Assembly: GCA_012862575.1 (NCBI GenBank)
Contig: BLSF01000026.1
Coordinates: forward strand, 76,657-140,656
Reading direction: 5' to 3'
Length of the DNA stretch: 64,000 nucleotides
Source of the DNA: Parietichytrium sp. I65-24A
Lineage: Eukaryota > Sar > Bigyra > Thraustochytrida > Thraustochytriidae
Shown here: in pieces, positions 10,167-19,781 of the stretch
How positions within the stretch are numbered: the stretch's first letter is position 1
Layout of the letters: each line of letters opens with the position of its first letter
Translations under genes and position numbers: made by a program
The notes under the pieces: model-generated
What the model saw: only the letters and a program-made list of their open reading frames with translations
The model's database searches: none
Told to the model about the DNA's origin: nothing

Positions 10167-11288
10167 TCAGCTTTGCAAGGGATGAAAACTCGAAACTGTG
10201 GAATTCTTTGAAAGTGCGCCTATCGGTCGCGAGGAAGCAGCGGAAGCAGCGGAATGGATCTTGCCTCGGCGTCTCCTGTTGTGCGACAAGCGAGCTTTGG
10301 AGAGAAAGAGCGCCATTTGAGTAATTAGAAAGGCTGGAAAACAAAAGCCCAGGAAGAATAGCTCGACGTTTCTCAGTGCGCCAGAGTACGCCGACGCAAG
10401 AATGCTGAGCAGACAGAATGCTAAAGCAGTCGCAATCACGATGAGCATTTGAAGTTTCAGTGCCGATCGTGCAGCTCTGATTTGCTTGTTCAACAGTTGC
10501 ATGGCCACCCCACTTCCCAAGTTCGACCGAGTGAGATCGGCAAGCTCTCGAAAGTCACGCGAGATTGGAGCCCCGAATAGCCAAACAAGAAGCACAAAAA
10601 CTGGGTCAAATACAACCCAGGAAAGTGTAAACGCATGCAATGACCAGGTTGGGTTCTCTCCAAAAGTTAAGCAAGCCAGAGACTGTTGCGTAAGCACAAT
10701 AAAGACTGCAAAAACCTGCGCTGTGGCTTTAGGCGTTAACTTGTCAAGCAGACGGTTACTGGATACAACCGGTTTCAGGTTATGCGTCTCGGCCCATTGC
10801 CGTTTCTTGCGGTAAAAATAATTGGAAAAGCGAACCACATCCCTCAGAACGCCAATGCCAATAAGAGAGAAGCAGTGGTATGACATGCTTGTCAGCAAAA
10901 AATCAAAACCGATGTAGCGGTCTTCTGGCTGTTGAAGTTTCCGGCAAGCAGCCAAGAGGTAAAGAATAGACGTCGCTGCGTTCTTGAAGAAGAGTAACAG
11001 CGTTTCCCTCTTGCTTGTTCGCACTCCAGCCCGGTACCTTGTGAAGTGCCTGTGACACACCACGCCACCAATGATAATCAGCGAGACGCACGACAATATG
11101 GCCCACGCAGCCCAAAGTGCCACCATGATATCCGTATACTCGTGTACGCAGATGTACTGTGAACTTGCTCGCACAGGTGAGTCAAATGCAAAGCCTGTCG
11201 TGCAAAAGCACAGCGGCTCTCCGAGAGCAGACTCAGCGCAGACGGCTTTGGGGCCGCACTGCACCGAGCTGCAATCCGAAGCCACCAT
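10167..11288 (-). CDS. EGF-like seven-transmembrane protein, copy 2
   Basis: A 373-aa paralogue of copy 1 in inverted orientation. The ATG at 11288 aligns with the copy 1 start; the frame continues 30 bp further to a TTG that is unlikely to be used. Cysteines are C6, C11, C17, C27, C29 and C47, and seven hydrophobic segments lie in the same places. The EGF-like part (residues 6-50) is identical to copy 1 in protein apart from one position, while the membrane part and the C-terminal tail have diverged much more. The basic tail reads RRRRGKIH. The shared ends of both proteins (FHPLQS here, LQPLQS in copy 1) and the shared 3' flank show descent from one duplicated unit. Function is unknown; a receptor-like role is inference from topology. 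Confidence 0.8.
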   Translation of the reverse strand: MVASDCSSVQCGPKAVCAESALGEPLCFCTTGFAFDSPVRASSQYICVHEYTDIMVALWAAWAILSCVSLIIIGGVVCHRHFTRYRAGVRTSKRETLLLFFKNAATSILYLLAACRKLQQPEDRYIGFDFLLTSMSYHCFSLIGIGVLRDVVRFSNYFYRKKRQWAETHNLKPVVSSNRLLDKLTPKATAQVFAVFIVLTQQSLACLTFGENPTWSLHAFTLSWVVFDPVFVLLVWLFGAPISRDFRELADLTRSNLGSGVAMQLLNKQIRAARSALKLQMLIVIATALAFCLLSILASAYSGALRNVELFFLGFCFPAFLITQMALFLSKARLSHNRRRRGKIHSAASAASSRPIGALSKNSTVSSFHPLQS

Positions 11289-13385
11289 CCCCCAAGGCGG
11301 CTTTTCAAGCAATTCCAAACACTCGCGAGATCATTCCTTTCGATCCTTTTGAGTCATTGGCCTCTTGATTCAACGTGGCCGCGAGGAATAGTCAAGTACG
11401 TCACGCTGCCAGACTTGGGCGGGAATAAGCCGAAGTTCAGGTGCCGGTTTGGCGTCGTGAGCACTGCACCGATTATGGCACGGCAAATAACCCAATCACT
11501 AAAGTATGCGCCACCGATAGGTTCATGCTTCACAGGTATATGTGTCCCTTGTTCTATCTTTTCCCCATGCCCACTTAGCCCACAATGGACATAAAGAGAA
11601 AGCGCACATTGGTTTCGACCAGTTCCGTTGGTATTTCTCGGAGCTGAGCGGAGCTGCTCACGAGCACCGACCGACCGTGTTACTCTCGGGGCTAAGGCCC
11701 TGCGATGGTGGAAAAAGTCTGATGTACCGGCGAAAAACTTTGTTCATGCGATGAGCACGAAATAACTTTTTCCATACCATGTCATCAGCAAAAGCTTGTT
11801 CTTGTTCCAATGCTATCATCTGGGATAGAAATAACAAAGAATAAGAAAGTGTTGAACTGCAAGTGGGAAAATCGGCTTCCTACCACCACATGCGAACGGA
11901 GTCCCGCTGTCTTCTCGGCTAAAGAGTGTGAAACAAACAGCATTTTGGTCCGGAATTGCGACCCTTGTCACGGTGCGACCTTTTACAACAGCCAAGTTCG
12001 AAGTTCAACAAATTCAAGTCAATCTCTTAAGTCCGAGTCCGCCCCACCCCTAACGGCTTTGTTCCTGAATTGGCCGTGGGCAAAGTCAGAGGCTTTTTTG
12101 CGCTCTTTGCACCCCGGCTGGTTAGTAGTTTTGTAAAGTAGACTTCGCCAGTCCAAGCATATAGGCTTAATCTGAAGGGGAAACGCAAGGTCGGGTAAGA
12201 AAACATATTTTACAATTTCCATTTTCATTTCATTGTCATTAGCATAGAAGGTGGTGTGTCCAAACAGGACTTAGACGGTTATAGGCGTTCTCACTCCAGT
12301 CTTATCATGACCCTCTATATGCAAAACCACTGGCGAAGTCAGACGGGGGCATGGGGCGACTTTCTCAGATGGGCGTAAGAGCAGCTACCGCCGGGGGGTA
12401 AGAGCAGCTACCGCTTGGGGGATTAGGCAGCTTACCGCTACCTTTTCGCCGTATAGTTTCCACTTACTGGGGGATTAGGCAGCTACCGCGGCCTTCACCG
12501 TACAGTTTCCACTTGCTGGGGGATTAGCGTGTGGTGTTTGAAAATTTGCTTAAAAGTTTATCTATAGAGAGACGGATCTACGAGCCCTTCAAACAAAGCA
12601 CAAGTGGCGCAGCCGCCATGTGGTCTCATATTTTCATATTTTTAGATATGGAAAAAAAAAACGAGCCAAAGTGCGCCGCCCCTCTTCGGCGATGTCTTAC
12701 CACAGCTTTATTCCTCAGAGTTTCCATAGAATGAAACGTACAGAGCCGTAGAATTGGAAGACATTCGCCTTAAAGTTTAGACTTGCTGGGGGTTAGCTCA
12801 GCGGTTTTGCAACGGACACTTCCTGGTATGATCCAAGACACGAAGGTTTTGGCAGGTCCAGGTTCAGAATTTAAACCCAGAATTCAGAAGCTCAGACTTG
12901 ATCGTTCATAGCCCATCATTCATAATCCGTAAGTGGTAATTCATGGTTGGAGATTCACAGTCAGATATCGTATAACTTGTTGAAATTCATGACTCGAAAT
13001 TCAGAATTTTCATACCATGCTTCTGACGCCTGGGTACACCACTCACAGCGCTCACCTCTCAGAGCCGCAGTGCAACATCTCGGCCCTCACAAGATCTCGG
13101 CCCTCACAAGGTCTCGTGGACTACTGCTCTTGAAGGGTAAAACGCAAGAACACTGATGTGCTATTGCGAGTTGTGGAATTGAAGTAGAGTGGCTCGATGT
13201 AAAGCGAGGGAGTCCAGCAAGTTTGATTGATTGCTTGATCGCCTTGGGAATACATAGATCAAACACACCTAGAAGACCTTTCGAGTTCGCGGGTTGCAGC
13301 CCTTGCCGCGAGCAGCGAGACTTGGGCATTGGGAGTCGGGCGGGACGGAATGCACGAGTGCGCGTGAAGAACGCAGTTGCGCTGG
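11289..13385. other. Intergenic, 2.1 kb
   Basis: The first 75 bp (to about 11362) are the duplicated promoter segment of copy 2. It also holds an imperfect ~50-bp tandem repeat (12372-12530) with one detached copy near 12776-12800. The rest contains only short frames without recognisable features. Confidence 0.5.
12372..12530. repeat. Imperfect ~50-bp tandem repeat (GGGGGATTAGGCAGCTACCGC type)
   Basis: Units start near 12416, 12468 and 12518 with GGGGGATTAG; the first two continue into GCAGCTACCGC and AGTTTCCACTTGCT. Two shortened units precede them. A further copy at about 12772-12800 (AGTTTAGACTTGCTGGGGGTTAGC, given here as its end positions) lies 250 bp downstream. No coding potential. 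Confidence 0.65.
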
Positions 13386-14527
13386 ATGGCGGACACCAAC
13401 TGCAGCACAGTGCAATGCGGGCCGAATGGCGAGTGCAGACTGGAAGACTCGGGAGAGCTGTTGTGTCACTGCACCAGGGGCTTTGCGTTCGACACGCCTG
13501 TGCTCCCCAACACGACGCACATATGTGAACACGAGTTCGCGGAGCTCATGAACTTTCTATGGCTGGTCTGGGCAATTTTCGCGGGGTGCGCGATAGTAAT
13601 AGTTTTTGGGCTGGTGATGTCTTCGATGGTGTTTACGAATTCGCGAAATTGTGAGCGGCCGAAGAGAGCGGCGCTCTTCTTGGTTTTCTGGAAGAACTCT
13701 TTGATTTTATTTCTTTTCCTGATCGCCGCATATCGAAAGCTGAGCCTGCCTCAGGAGCGGTACATTGGCTTTGACTTTACCCTGACGACGCTGTCTTACC
13801 AGTACCTTGGATTGGCCTCCCTTGGGGTTTTGCAACATTTGTTGCAGTTCTCAAACTACTTTTACCTCAAAAAAAACGTTGGGTCATGGAGCACAATCTA
13901 CGAACGAGCGCGACCAGGCGCCAGCTATTGTGCAAGTGCTTCACCCCGAAAAGAGCGGCTCAGGTGTGTGCAGCTCTGATCATTATATCTATGCAAGTCT
14001 GTGCGCTTATCACGCTGACAAGCCATCCCGAAAACTCTCTAATGGCTGTGGTCATTGCTTGGGCAGTCATCAACCCAATTTTGACCACTTTGACTGGGCT
14101 CTTTGGGTCTCCAATTCTCCAGGACTTTCGACAACTAACGGACCTTATCTTGGCAGAAAGCAAAAGAATGCCATCTTCAGAAGCGCTTCTCAAGCAAATA
14201 GGTTTTGCAAGAGCAAATCTCAAGATGCAGATGCGCTTAATAATGACCAATTGCGCAGCGTATGCCGCATTGGCCGTTGCAGGTATGATATCGCGGGGCA
14301 CAAGGACACACATGGAGTTGGTCAGCTTGATTTTCGTCTTTCCATACATAATGATCACACAGTTCGCCTTGTTTCTATTCAAGTTTCGAATGGTGAGGAG
14401 AAAAGCTCGGAGAAGTCGAGTTCACGCAAGCACAGAATTACAACAAAAGACAAAACATCACGCTACTAATACTTCCGCAACGTCAGCTGCATCTGTGTCG
14501 AAACATGCTGGCTTGAGTACATCATAA
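13386..14527 (+). CDS. EGF-like seven-transmembrane protein, copy 3, with a frameshift
   Basis: Reading from the ATG at 13386 gives the EGF-like part (C6, C11, C17, C27, C29, C47; sequon NTT before the last cysteine) and three membrane segments, ending in FYLKK. The frame then shifts: the matching continuation (RWVMEHNL, segments 4-7 and the tail RRSRVH) is in another frame and runs to the stop at 14527. The break is at an A8 run near 13868-13877, where copies 1 and 2 have FYLK followed by basic residues, RW or QW, and a short run to HNL. One extra A would restore the pattern. It may be a sequencing error in a homopolymer, a young pseudogene, or a truncated 197-aa product. Both halves keep family motifs, which argues for a very recent event or an assembly error. 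Confidence 0.7.
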
Positions 14528-15709
14528 TTCTTGGCGTTTGGCTCTTGACTTTGTGCATTGATTTTTTTTGAACGAAAAAAGGACAAGAAAACAGAAGGCA
14601 CAATTCATTGATCGAAATTAATTGATTGCTTTCAAGTTGAATGATTTCGTGTCGGGAAATGATTGATAACAATGAAACACAAAGAGAAATATTTCAGGAG
14701 GCATAGAAGCTAGACGTCCACTATCGGACTGACTTTGAAGGCCACTTGAGTTGCGCGAATGCAAATCATATGAGAGCCTGGTCGATAGTCAGCTACCTCG
14801 AAAAAATACCGATTTACTGTTAAACATAACAAGAGGAACTCCATCACTTCTTTCTCCCTATATATCCACACCACGATGGCAGGGGTTACAGCTGCTCACT
14901 GTCGTTCACCTGCTGGAACTATAACCCACCACTCTTGAGGAGCACTCGCATCATGTTGCTTGGAGGTACTGAGCACTACCGGCAAAGCCTGGCAGTAGCT
15001 ACTGAGTGTGAGTAACGTAGCTTTGCAAGCTTTGCACCTTCCTCAAGACCAGAGAGCCGTTAAACATTTCATTTTCAAAGTTCCAAGTTCCAAGTTTGCG
15101 AAGTTCAAGTTTCGAAGTTCGAAGTTTAAGTTAGGGTTTGAAGCTCGGAGCCTAATTGCCGAGAGTGGGCACCTGTCGATGGTCGCTACCGTAATCTTTC
15201 GGCAGCACGTCCGACGCGAGCTTAAGCACTGGCAATTGTCATGGCGGAAGAGTTTTGCTACACTGCTCTTAAACTCCCTCCGCAAGCAATGCCTAGTTGC
15301 TCTCCGACGTGTGATTCTCGGAGGGCCGGACCAACCATTGAGGGAACTTCTCACGTGCAAAGGAGTGATTATATTTGATTACCTGTCATGTCACTCCACA
15401 AACAGGGGTTCCGACAGGAGAGGATGGTTGCTTTCGAAGGCTAGTTTGCGACTGTGAGGAGCCGTCGCTGTTGATCTCGGGCGGATGTGTTGAGCTGGAA
15501 TCTCATGCATCTTGGCCAGGCGATGCTATTAAGTTGTACTGTTAAAAAGTACTGACTCGCAAACCTGTTACAATTAACACCTGAGCTTTGCCTTGAGAGG
15601 AGAGAGTGGGTCGCAATACCTTCGAGCCACTGCAGACATTGCGTACAACTTGCCAGGCGTGACTGCGGTCCGCGGCAACCTGGCCTTCCACTGCGGCCCA
15701 TCCGTCGCC
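14528..15709. other. Intergenic, 1.2 kb
   Basis: A stretch at 15075-15135 repeats AAGTTCNAAGT/TCGAAGTT words. Frames of up to about 150 codons exist in both strands here but have no recognisable features and start at non-ATG or poor sites. The in-frame extension upstream of copy 4 has no ATG. No other gene is supported. Confidence 0.5.
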
Positions 15710-16828
15710 ATGGAAGTGTGCGAAGACGTGTGGTGCGGGGAGCTGGCCCAATGCGTGGTGTCTGATGAGACACCCGCGCAAGCTCTGTGTGAATGCGTCG
15801 CGGGGTTCACGATGGACCCCCCGCAACCACCAAATTCGACTGGACTGTGTCAGTACGAACTGGAGTTTGTCAACGGACTATGGAAATTGCACCTTCTCAT
15901 TGCTTTGGTTGCCTTCTTGGCAGTTTTCATCAGCTTGGTAAAAACCTTCCGCGTATCAGGCGGCTCCAAGGTCGTCTTCATGAAACTTTTGTTGAAAAAT
16001 ACTATTACCTTGCTCATAATTATTGCGGCGGCGTGCCGAAAGCTATTCGCTGGGAAGGAGGTGTATTATGGGGGAGACGCAGCGCTCTCCGGTCTTATTT
16101 TCAGCGTCTCTGGCGTGATTTCGATGGGAACCTCGTACCATGTGCTTCGATTGTGCGTTTATCTCGAGCAAAAGCGCAAAAACTGGGTAGCCACTCACAG
16201 CCTGGAGTCAAGGCTGAAAGCGACAAAGCTGAGGACTTCGTGTTCGCCAAGGGTGTGGGCAGTCACTCTTTTGGTTCTGACTCTAGTTTCTCAAATCGCA
16301 GCCGTCGCAATTGTAGCTCTATACCCCCAAAGGGGTTCAGGGGCGCTGTTTAGCTATGCGTGTTGGGCGGTCATCAATCCCGGCCTCGGGCTCATGGCAT
16401 ATTTCAGCACACAGCCAATAATCAGCGATTTTGAGGCCATGCTCAACCTAAGCGTTGGCACAAGCAAAGTTTCTCCTTCAAATGATCTCACGTCGCGAGC
16501 AAAGTCCGCTCGAAATCTTCTCCGGGCGCTCCAACGCTTGGTGTGCACGAATGCTGCCATTTTTGAAATCAACACCATTCTGCTTCTATGCTCTTCCGGT
16601 TATCGACGAAACGCCGAACTTCAGGTCCTACTAATGGCTTTCCCTTACCTTTCTTGGTCGCAGCTATTTTTATTCTTCAAGAAGAAAGGTCAATCAAACG
16701 CGAAACGGAGGTCTACCCGGGTTGGCGCAAGCAAAACTGCCCATGGTGTTTCTTTTCGTTCGACCTCCCCAAATGTGCTTTCACCAGAAAGTTCGACCGC
16801 TTCTTCAAAGCTCAGCATGGCTTCATAA
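15710..16828 (+). CDS. EGF-like seven-transmembrane protein, copy 4 (second subfamily)
   Basis: A 372-aa protein starting at an ATG in a strong context (GTCGCCATGG); the longer open frame upstream starts only at TTG. Cysteines are C4, C9, C15, C27, C29 and C47, with CECVAGF as the EGF-like CxC-GF, and an N-glycosylation sequon NST precedes the last cysteine. Seven hydrophobic segments follow. Conserved with copies 1-3 are LKNT in segment 2, the RKL just after it, the basic loop around KRKNW...H, and the FP...Q...F pattern of segment 7. The tail carries RRSTRVG. Overall similarity to copies 1-3 is low, so this is a separate branch shared with copy 5. Function is unknown; a surface receptor or sensor is inferred from topology only. 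Confidence 0.78.
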   Translation: MEVCEDVWCGELAQCVVSDETPAQALCECVAGFTMDPPQPPNSTGLCQYELEFVNGLWKLHLLIALVAFLAVFISLVKTFRVSGGSKVVFMKLLLKNTITLLIIIAAACRKLFAGKEVYYGGDAALSGLIFSVSGVISMGTSYHVLRLCVYLEQKRKNWVATHSLESRLKATKLRTSCSPRVWAVTLLVLTLVSQIAAVAIVALYPQRGSGALFSYACWAVINPGLGLMAYFSTQPIISDFEAMLNLSVGTSKVSPSNDLTSRAKSARNLLRALQRLVCTNAAIFEINTILLLCSSGYRRNAELQVLLMAFPYLSWSQLFLFFKKKGQSNAKRRSTRVGASKTAHGVSFRSTSPNVLSPESSTASSKLSMAS

Positions 16829-18309
16829 TCGTGAGACGAGACCTTCTTTTATTGTCGACAGGACATACTTGCAAAGCCAAGATCTTCGAGAGTCATTCTG
16901 CCTTGTTACACCATCGAAGTCCCGGAGCGTCCAAACTTTGCATACGACGTTGCGCACTGATTTGCGGGAGAGGTGTCTATTTGGTATTTAGCATAGTATA
17001 TTTGTTTGCGATACTACTTTCGGGGCAGCCGCCCTCGGCAGGCAAAAAATTCTGAGGTTCTACCGCTGTGGTCCCTCTCCCGTGCCAGTAACGATACTCA
17101 TTACTCAGTACTCGCGGCGATAAGCTGACAACCCATCTCATATTATTCCATCTCATCTCAGGAGCGGATACGATCACATCTCTGTTTCCAGCTTTGACTG
17201 TACCCAAATTCCTTCGCCGATGCCGACCAGGAGGAAATAGAAACTCTGCATATTTTTTGTGAAAAAGCATAAAACCGGCCTCCTTGCCAGTGTAAAGTCA
17301 AGTCTCGCCATTCGGGGAGGGTGGCAACAAAAACGTCCCAGAGCTGACATTCACTGTTACTATTCTCACTTTCACTGTTCTGCTCACTCCCCCCCATTCT
17401 TTGTCTCTCTCTCTCTCTCTCTCTCTGGCAGCTACTCCAGCTCAACGAAGGTTTTCGGGTATTCGCAGTGTCACTTGATGTGACGAGGGCCTTTGGAAAC
17501 TAGCTAGCTAGTAGTTATTTTTAATTTTGTCATCATCCAACTGTGTACATAGACAGCTCTCTTCCTTGTTGACCGAGGGTGGTGCTCTAGTAGGTGTTCG
17601 TTCGTCTTTGCCATCAACTTTGGTTTACAGTCAGTAATCAAATCGTCAAGAAGTGCAAAATTCAAGAATTTAAGAATTAGTACCGTTACGAAGGTGCAAA
17701 TTTTCAGTAGTGAGATCGCATAATCGCGTCTTACACGGCGTGCACGAAAAGTGTTTCTGTTTACTGATCACTGACCAGAACAAGCTGCGCGAAACTAGGA
17801 AGGCCACATAAAGACGTGCTTCGCGTTTCTTGTTCCATCGTCAGGTGGTACGTTTATGCGGCGGTGTTACTCTGCCACTTGAGGAAATTCGGTAGTATTG
17901 ATGAAATTTGGTCTTGTGCTCCGGCTTCATTTGTGGAAAGAGACGAGAGAGAAGCAGAAAGTTTACCGGGACCCTCTCACAGGATGATCTCTCAAACGGT
18001 ATCAGCACTGGGCATTCAACGGAGGAAAAGTAGGTCCAAGCGATTGCAAACACGTCACGATTAACTGAGAGAGGCAACCCGTATCGGAGCCGACTGCACG
18101 GGTTAGTAAGAACGGTGGGGGTGTCATCACGATGCCCTGGCTCATGCTGAGAAGGAAAAAAATAAGCTTTCAGTCGCCATAGGCTGGTTTAATTCAATTA
18201 AGACTGTGAGGGAACGAAATAAGGAAAGTGGTCACTGGACAAATTTGTGTCTGTCCGCGAGAGCTCACTCTTGCGCGGGCGCAGTCGCAGTCACTCGCGA
18301 TCGATAGAA
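16829..18309. other. Intergenic, 1.5 kb
   Basis: Contains the 3' flank of copy 4, a CT tract at 17402-17426 and the promoter of copy 5. Short frames on both strands lack features. Nothing else seen. Confidence 0.5.
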
Positions 18310-19446
18310 ATGTCTGTCTGCGAGAACGTGTCCTGCGGGGTACTCGCGGAGTGCGTGGAGTCGGAGGACGTCCCGACTCAGGCACTTTGCATGTGTCACT
18401 CGGGATACACATTGGATTCACCCAGGGAGCCAAACGCGACGGGCCTCTGCCACTACGAAGTTGAGTTGTTGAATATAATCTGGATAGTGCATCTGGTCGT
18501 TGCCGTTGCCGCAACATTTGCGATCTTCGTCACTTTGGCCATCCCTGTAGTTCGTGGACAAGACAAAATCTCGAACTTCTTGAAGCTGTTGGCGAAGAAT
18601 TCAATCACGTTTTTCGTCATTATTCTTGCAGCATGGAGAAAGCTCACGTCTTCAGAGCCGGTGTATTTTGGCGGGGACCCGTGGCTCTCCATGGCTATAT
18701 TTGGATTCTTCTCTGTCATATCTGTCGGGACATCGTATCATGTGCTTCGATTATGTGTCTATTTAGAAAAAAAACGCAATGGATTGATTGCGTCTCATAA
18801 CCTCTCATCAAGAATATCGGCGTCTAGGCTCGGAAATTCGTGCTCTGCGAGGAGATGGGCACTCACACTGCTTTTCTTCACTGTCATCACTCAATCTGCT
18901 TCCGTGGGGCTCGTCGCAATGTTTCCTCAGGCCGGCCTTGGCTTGATTTTGAACTTTTTAAGTTGGGAGGTTTTGAACCCGGCGCTCGGGTTCATGGCAT
19001 ACTTTAGCACCAAGCCGATAATTAGAGACTTTGAAGCCATGCTCGAGCTAAGCATGGGCCCAGAAAGAGTGAGTGCTACAATGGACTTGTCCAAACGAGC
19101 AAGGTCTGCCAAGAACGTATTGAAAACTCTGCAAAGGCTGGTTTGTGTAAATGCTGCATTGCTGGGAACCAACACGTTCTGTGTTCTGTTGTTTTCGTCT
19201 TATCGGCGGCACGTTGAGCTACAAGTTGTGCTCATGTATTTTCCATACCTGTCATGGTCACAGCTAATTCTCTTCTTTAAAAAGAAAGAGCAGGCAGATG
19301 TGAGACGAAGATCAACCAAAGTCGGGCCAGGAGGGCATCGCGTGAGCGTCCGAGCAAGTTCTGGTGTGGTGTCTTCTCCGAGTCGCACGAGTCGCAGCAT
19401 GAAGGGGTCCAGGACCGAATCCACAAAGGATAAGGGATCTGACTAA
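18310..19446 (+). CDS. EGF-like seven-transmembrane protein, copy 5 (second subfamily)
   Basis: A 378-aa paralogue of copy 4; the ATG at 18310 aligns with its start and the upstream in-frame extension begins at GTG. Cysteines are C4, C9, C15, C27, C29 and C47 with CMCHSGY, and sequon NAT comes before the last cysteine. Seven hydrophobic segments, a basic loop LEKKRNG after segment 3, and the tail motif RRRSTKVG followed by a serine-rich stretch. Copies 4 and 5 share long blocks in the membrane region, for example GTSYHVLRLCVYLE and FPYLSWSQL, and lie in tandem about 1.5 kb apart. The basic RRST tail could be a kinase target, which is inference. Function unknown. Confidence 0.78.
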   Translation: MSVCENVSCGVLAECVESEDVPTQALCMCHSGYTLDSPREPNATGLCHYEVELLNIIWIVHLVVAVAATFAIFVTLAIPVVRGQDKISNFLKLLAKNSITFFVIILAAWRKLTSSEPVYFGGDPWLSMAIFGFFSVISVGTSYHVLRLCVYLEKKRNGLIASHNLSSRISASRLGNSCSARRWALTLLFFTVITQSASVGLVAMFPQAGLGLILNFLSWEVLNPALGFMAYFSTKPIIRDFEAMLELSMGPERVSATMDLSKRARSAKNVLKTLQRLVCVNAALLGTNTFCVLLFSSYRRHVELQVVLMYFPYLSWSQLILFFKKKEQADVRRRSTKVGPGGHRVSVRASSGVVSSPSRTSRSMKGSRTESTKDKGSD

Positions 19447-19781
19447 AATCAATCAAAGTTGTTGGGGCGACGAGAGCTCTTCAAAACAGCCAAAGAGTCA
19501 GTCGCTCGAATCGTATAAGGGATGTTTACGATTTTGTGCGAGAAGTGTCTGTGGTTGGCTGCTCCTCCGTGTGCGGCATTGTGCTGTATTGCACGTAACG
19601 CCTTTGTACTCGACCTCTCTGTCTGCTCATGAAGCTAGAATTCTCAGTTTATCATTTCCAATTTCCAAAATTCAGAAAAAAACGATGGTCAGAAAGGCTT
19701 GTGTGTGTATTCCTATGTTAATTTAGAGGGGCAATGCGAGCAATTGAGAGTTATATAAAGAGAAGAAAAGATAGGAAGCAG
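19447..19781. other. Convergent 3' spacer between copy 5 and phytochelatin synthase
   Basis: 335 bp between two convergent stop codons. It is AT-richer than the genes, with no frame or strong secondary structure noticed. Confidence 0.5.

Larger units (their letters stand above)
7744..11362. repeat. Convergent inverted duplication carrying EGF-7TM copies 1 and 2
   Basis: Two homologous segments in opposite orientation (about 7744-9000 and 10083-11362) each include about 60 bp of upstream DNA, a whole EGF-7TM gene and about 85 bp of downstream DNA. The shared downstream block reads GCTGATCGG, GCTGGAA, CCACCAAAGAG and ends near GGGTCGGCAAC in both copies. The spacer (9000-10083) is not duplicated. 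This defines the duplication unit by eye; exact breakpoints need an alignment. Confidence 0.75.

Noticed and set aside
15008-15457. 149-codon frame between copies 3 and 4
   Set aside because: Includes a simple repeat (KVPSSKFAKFKFRSSKFK), starts poorly and shows no recognisable domain.
16588-17055. 155-codon frame overlapping the end of copy 4
   Set aside because: Overlaps the real gene in another frame and then runs into intergenic DNA; no motif.
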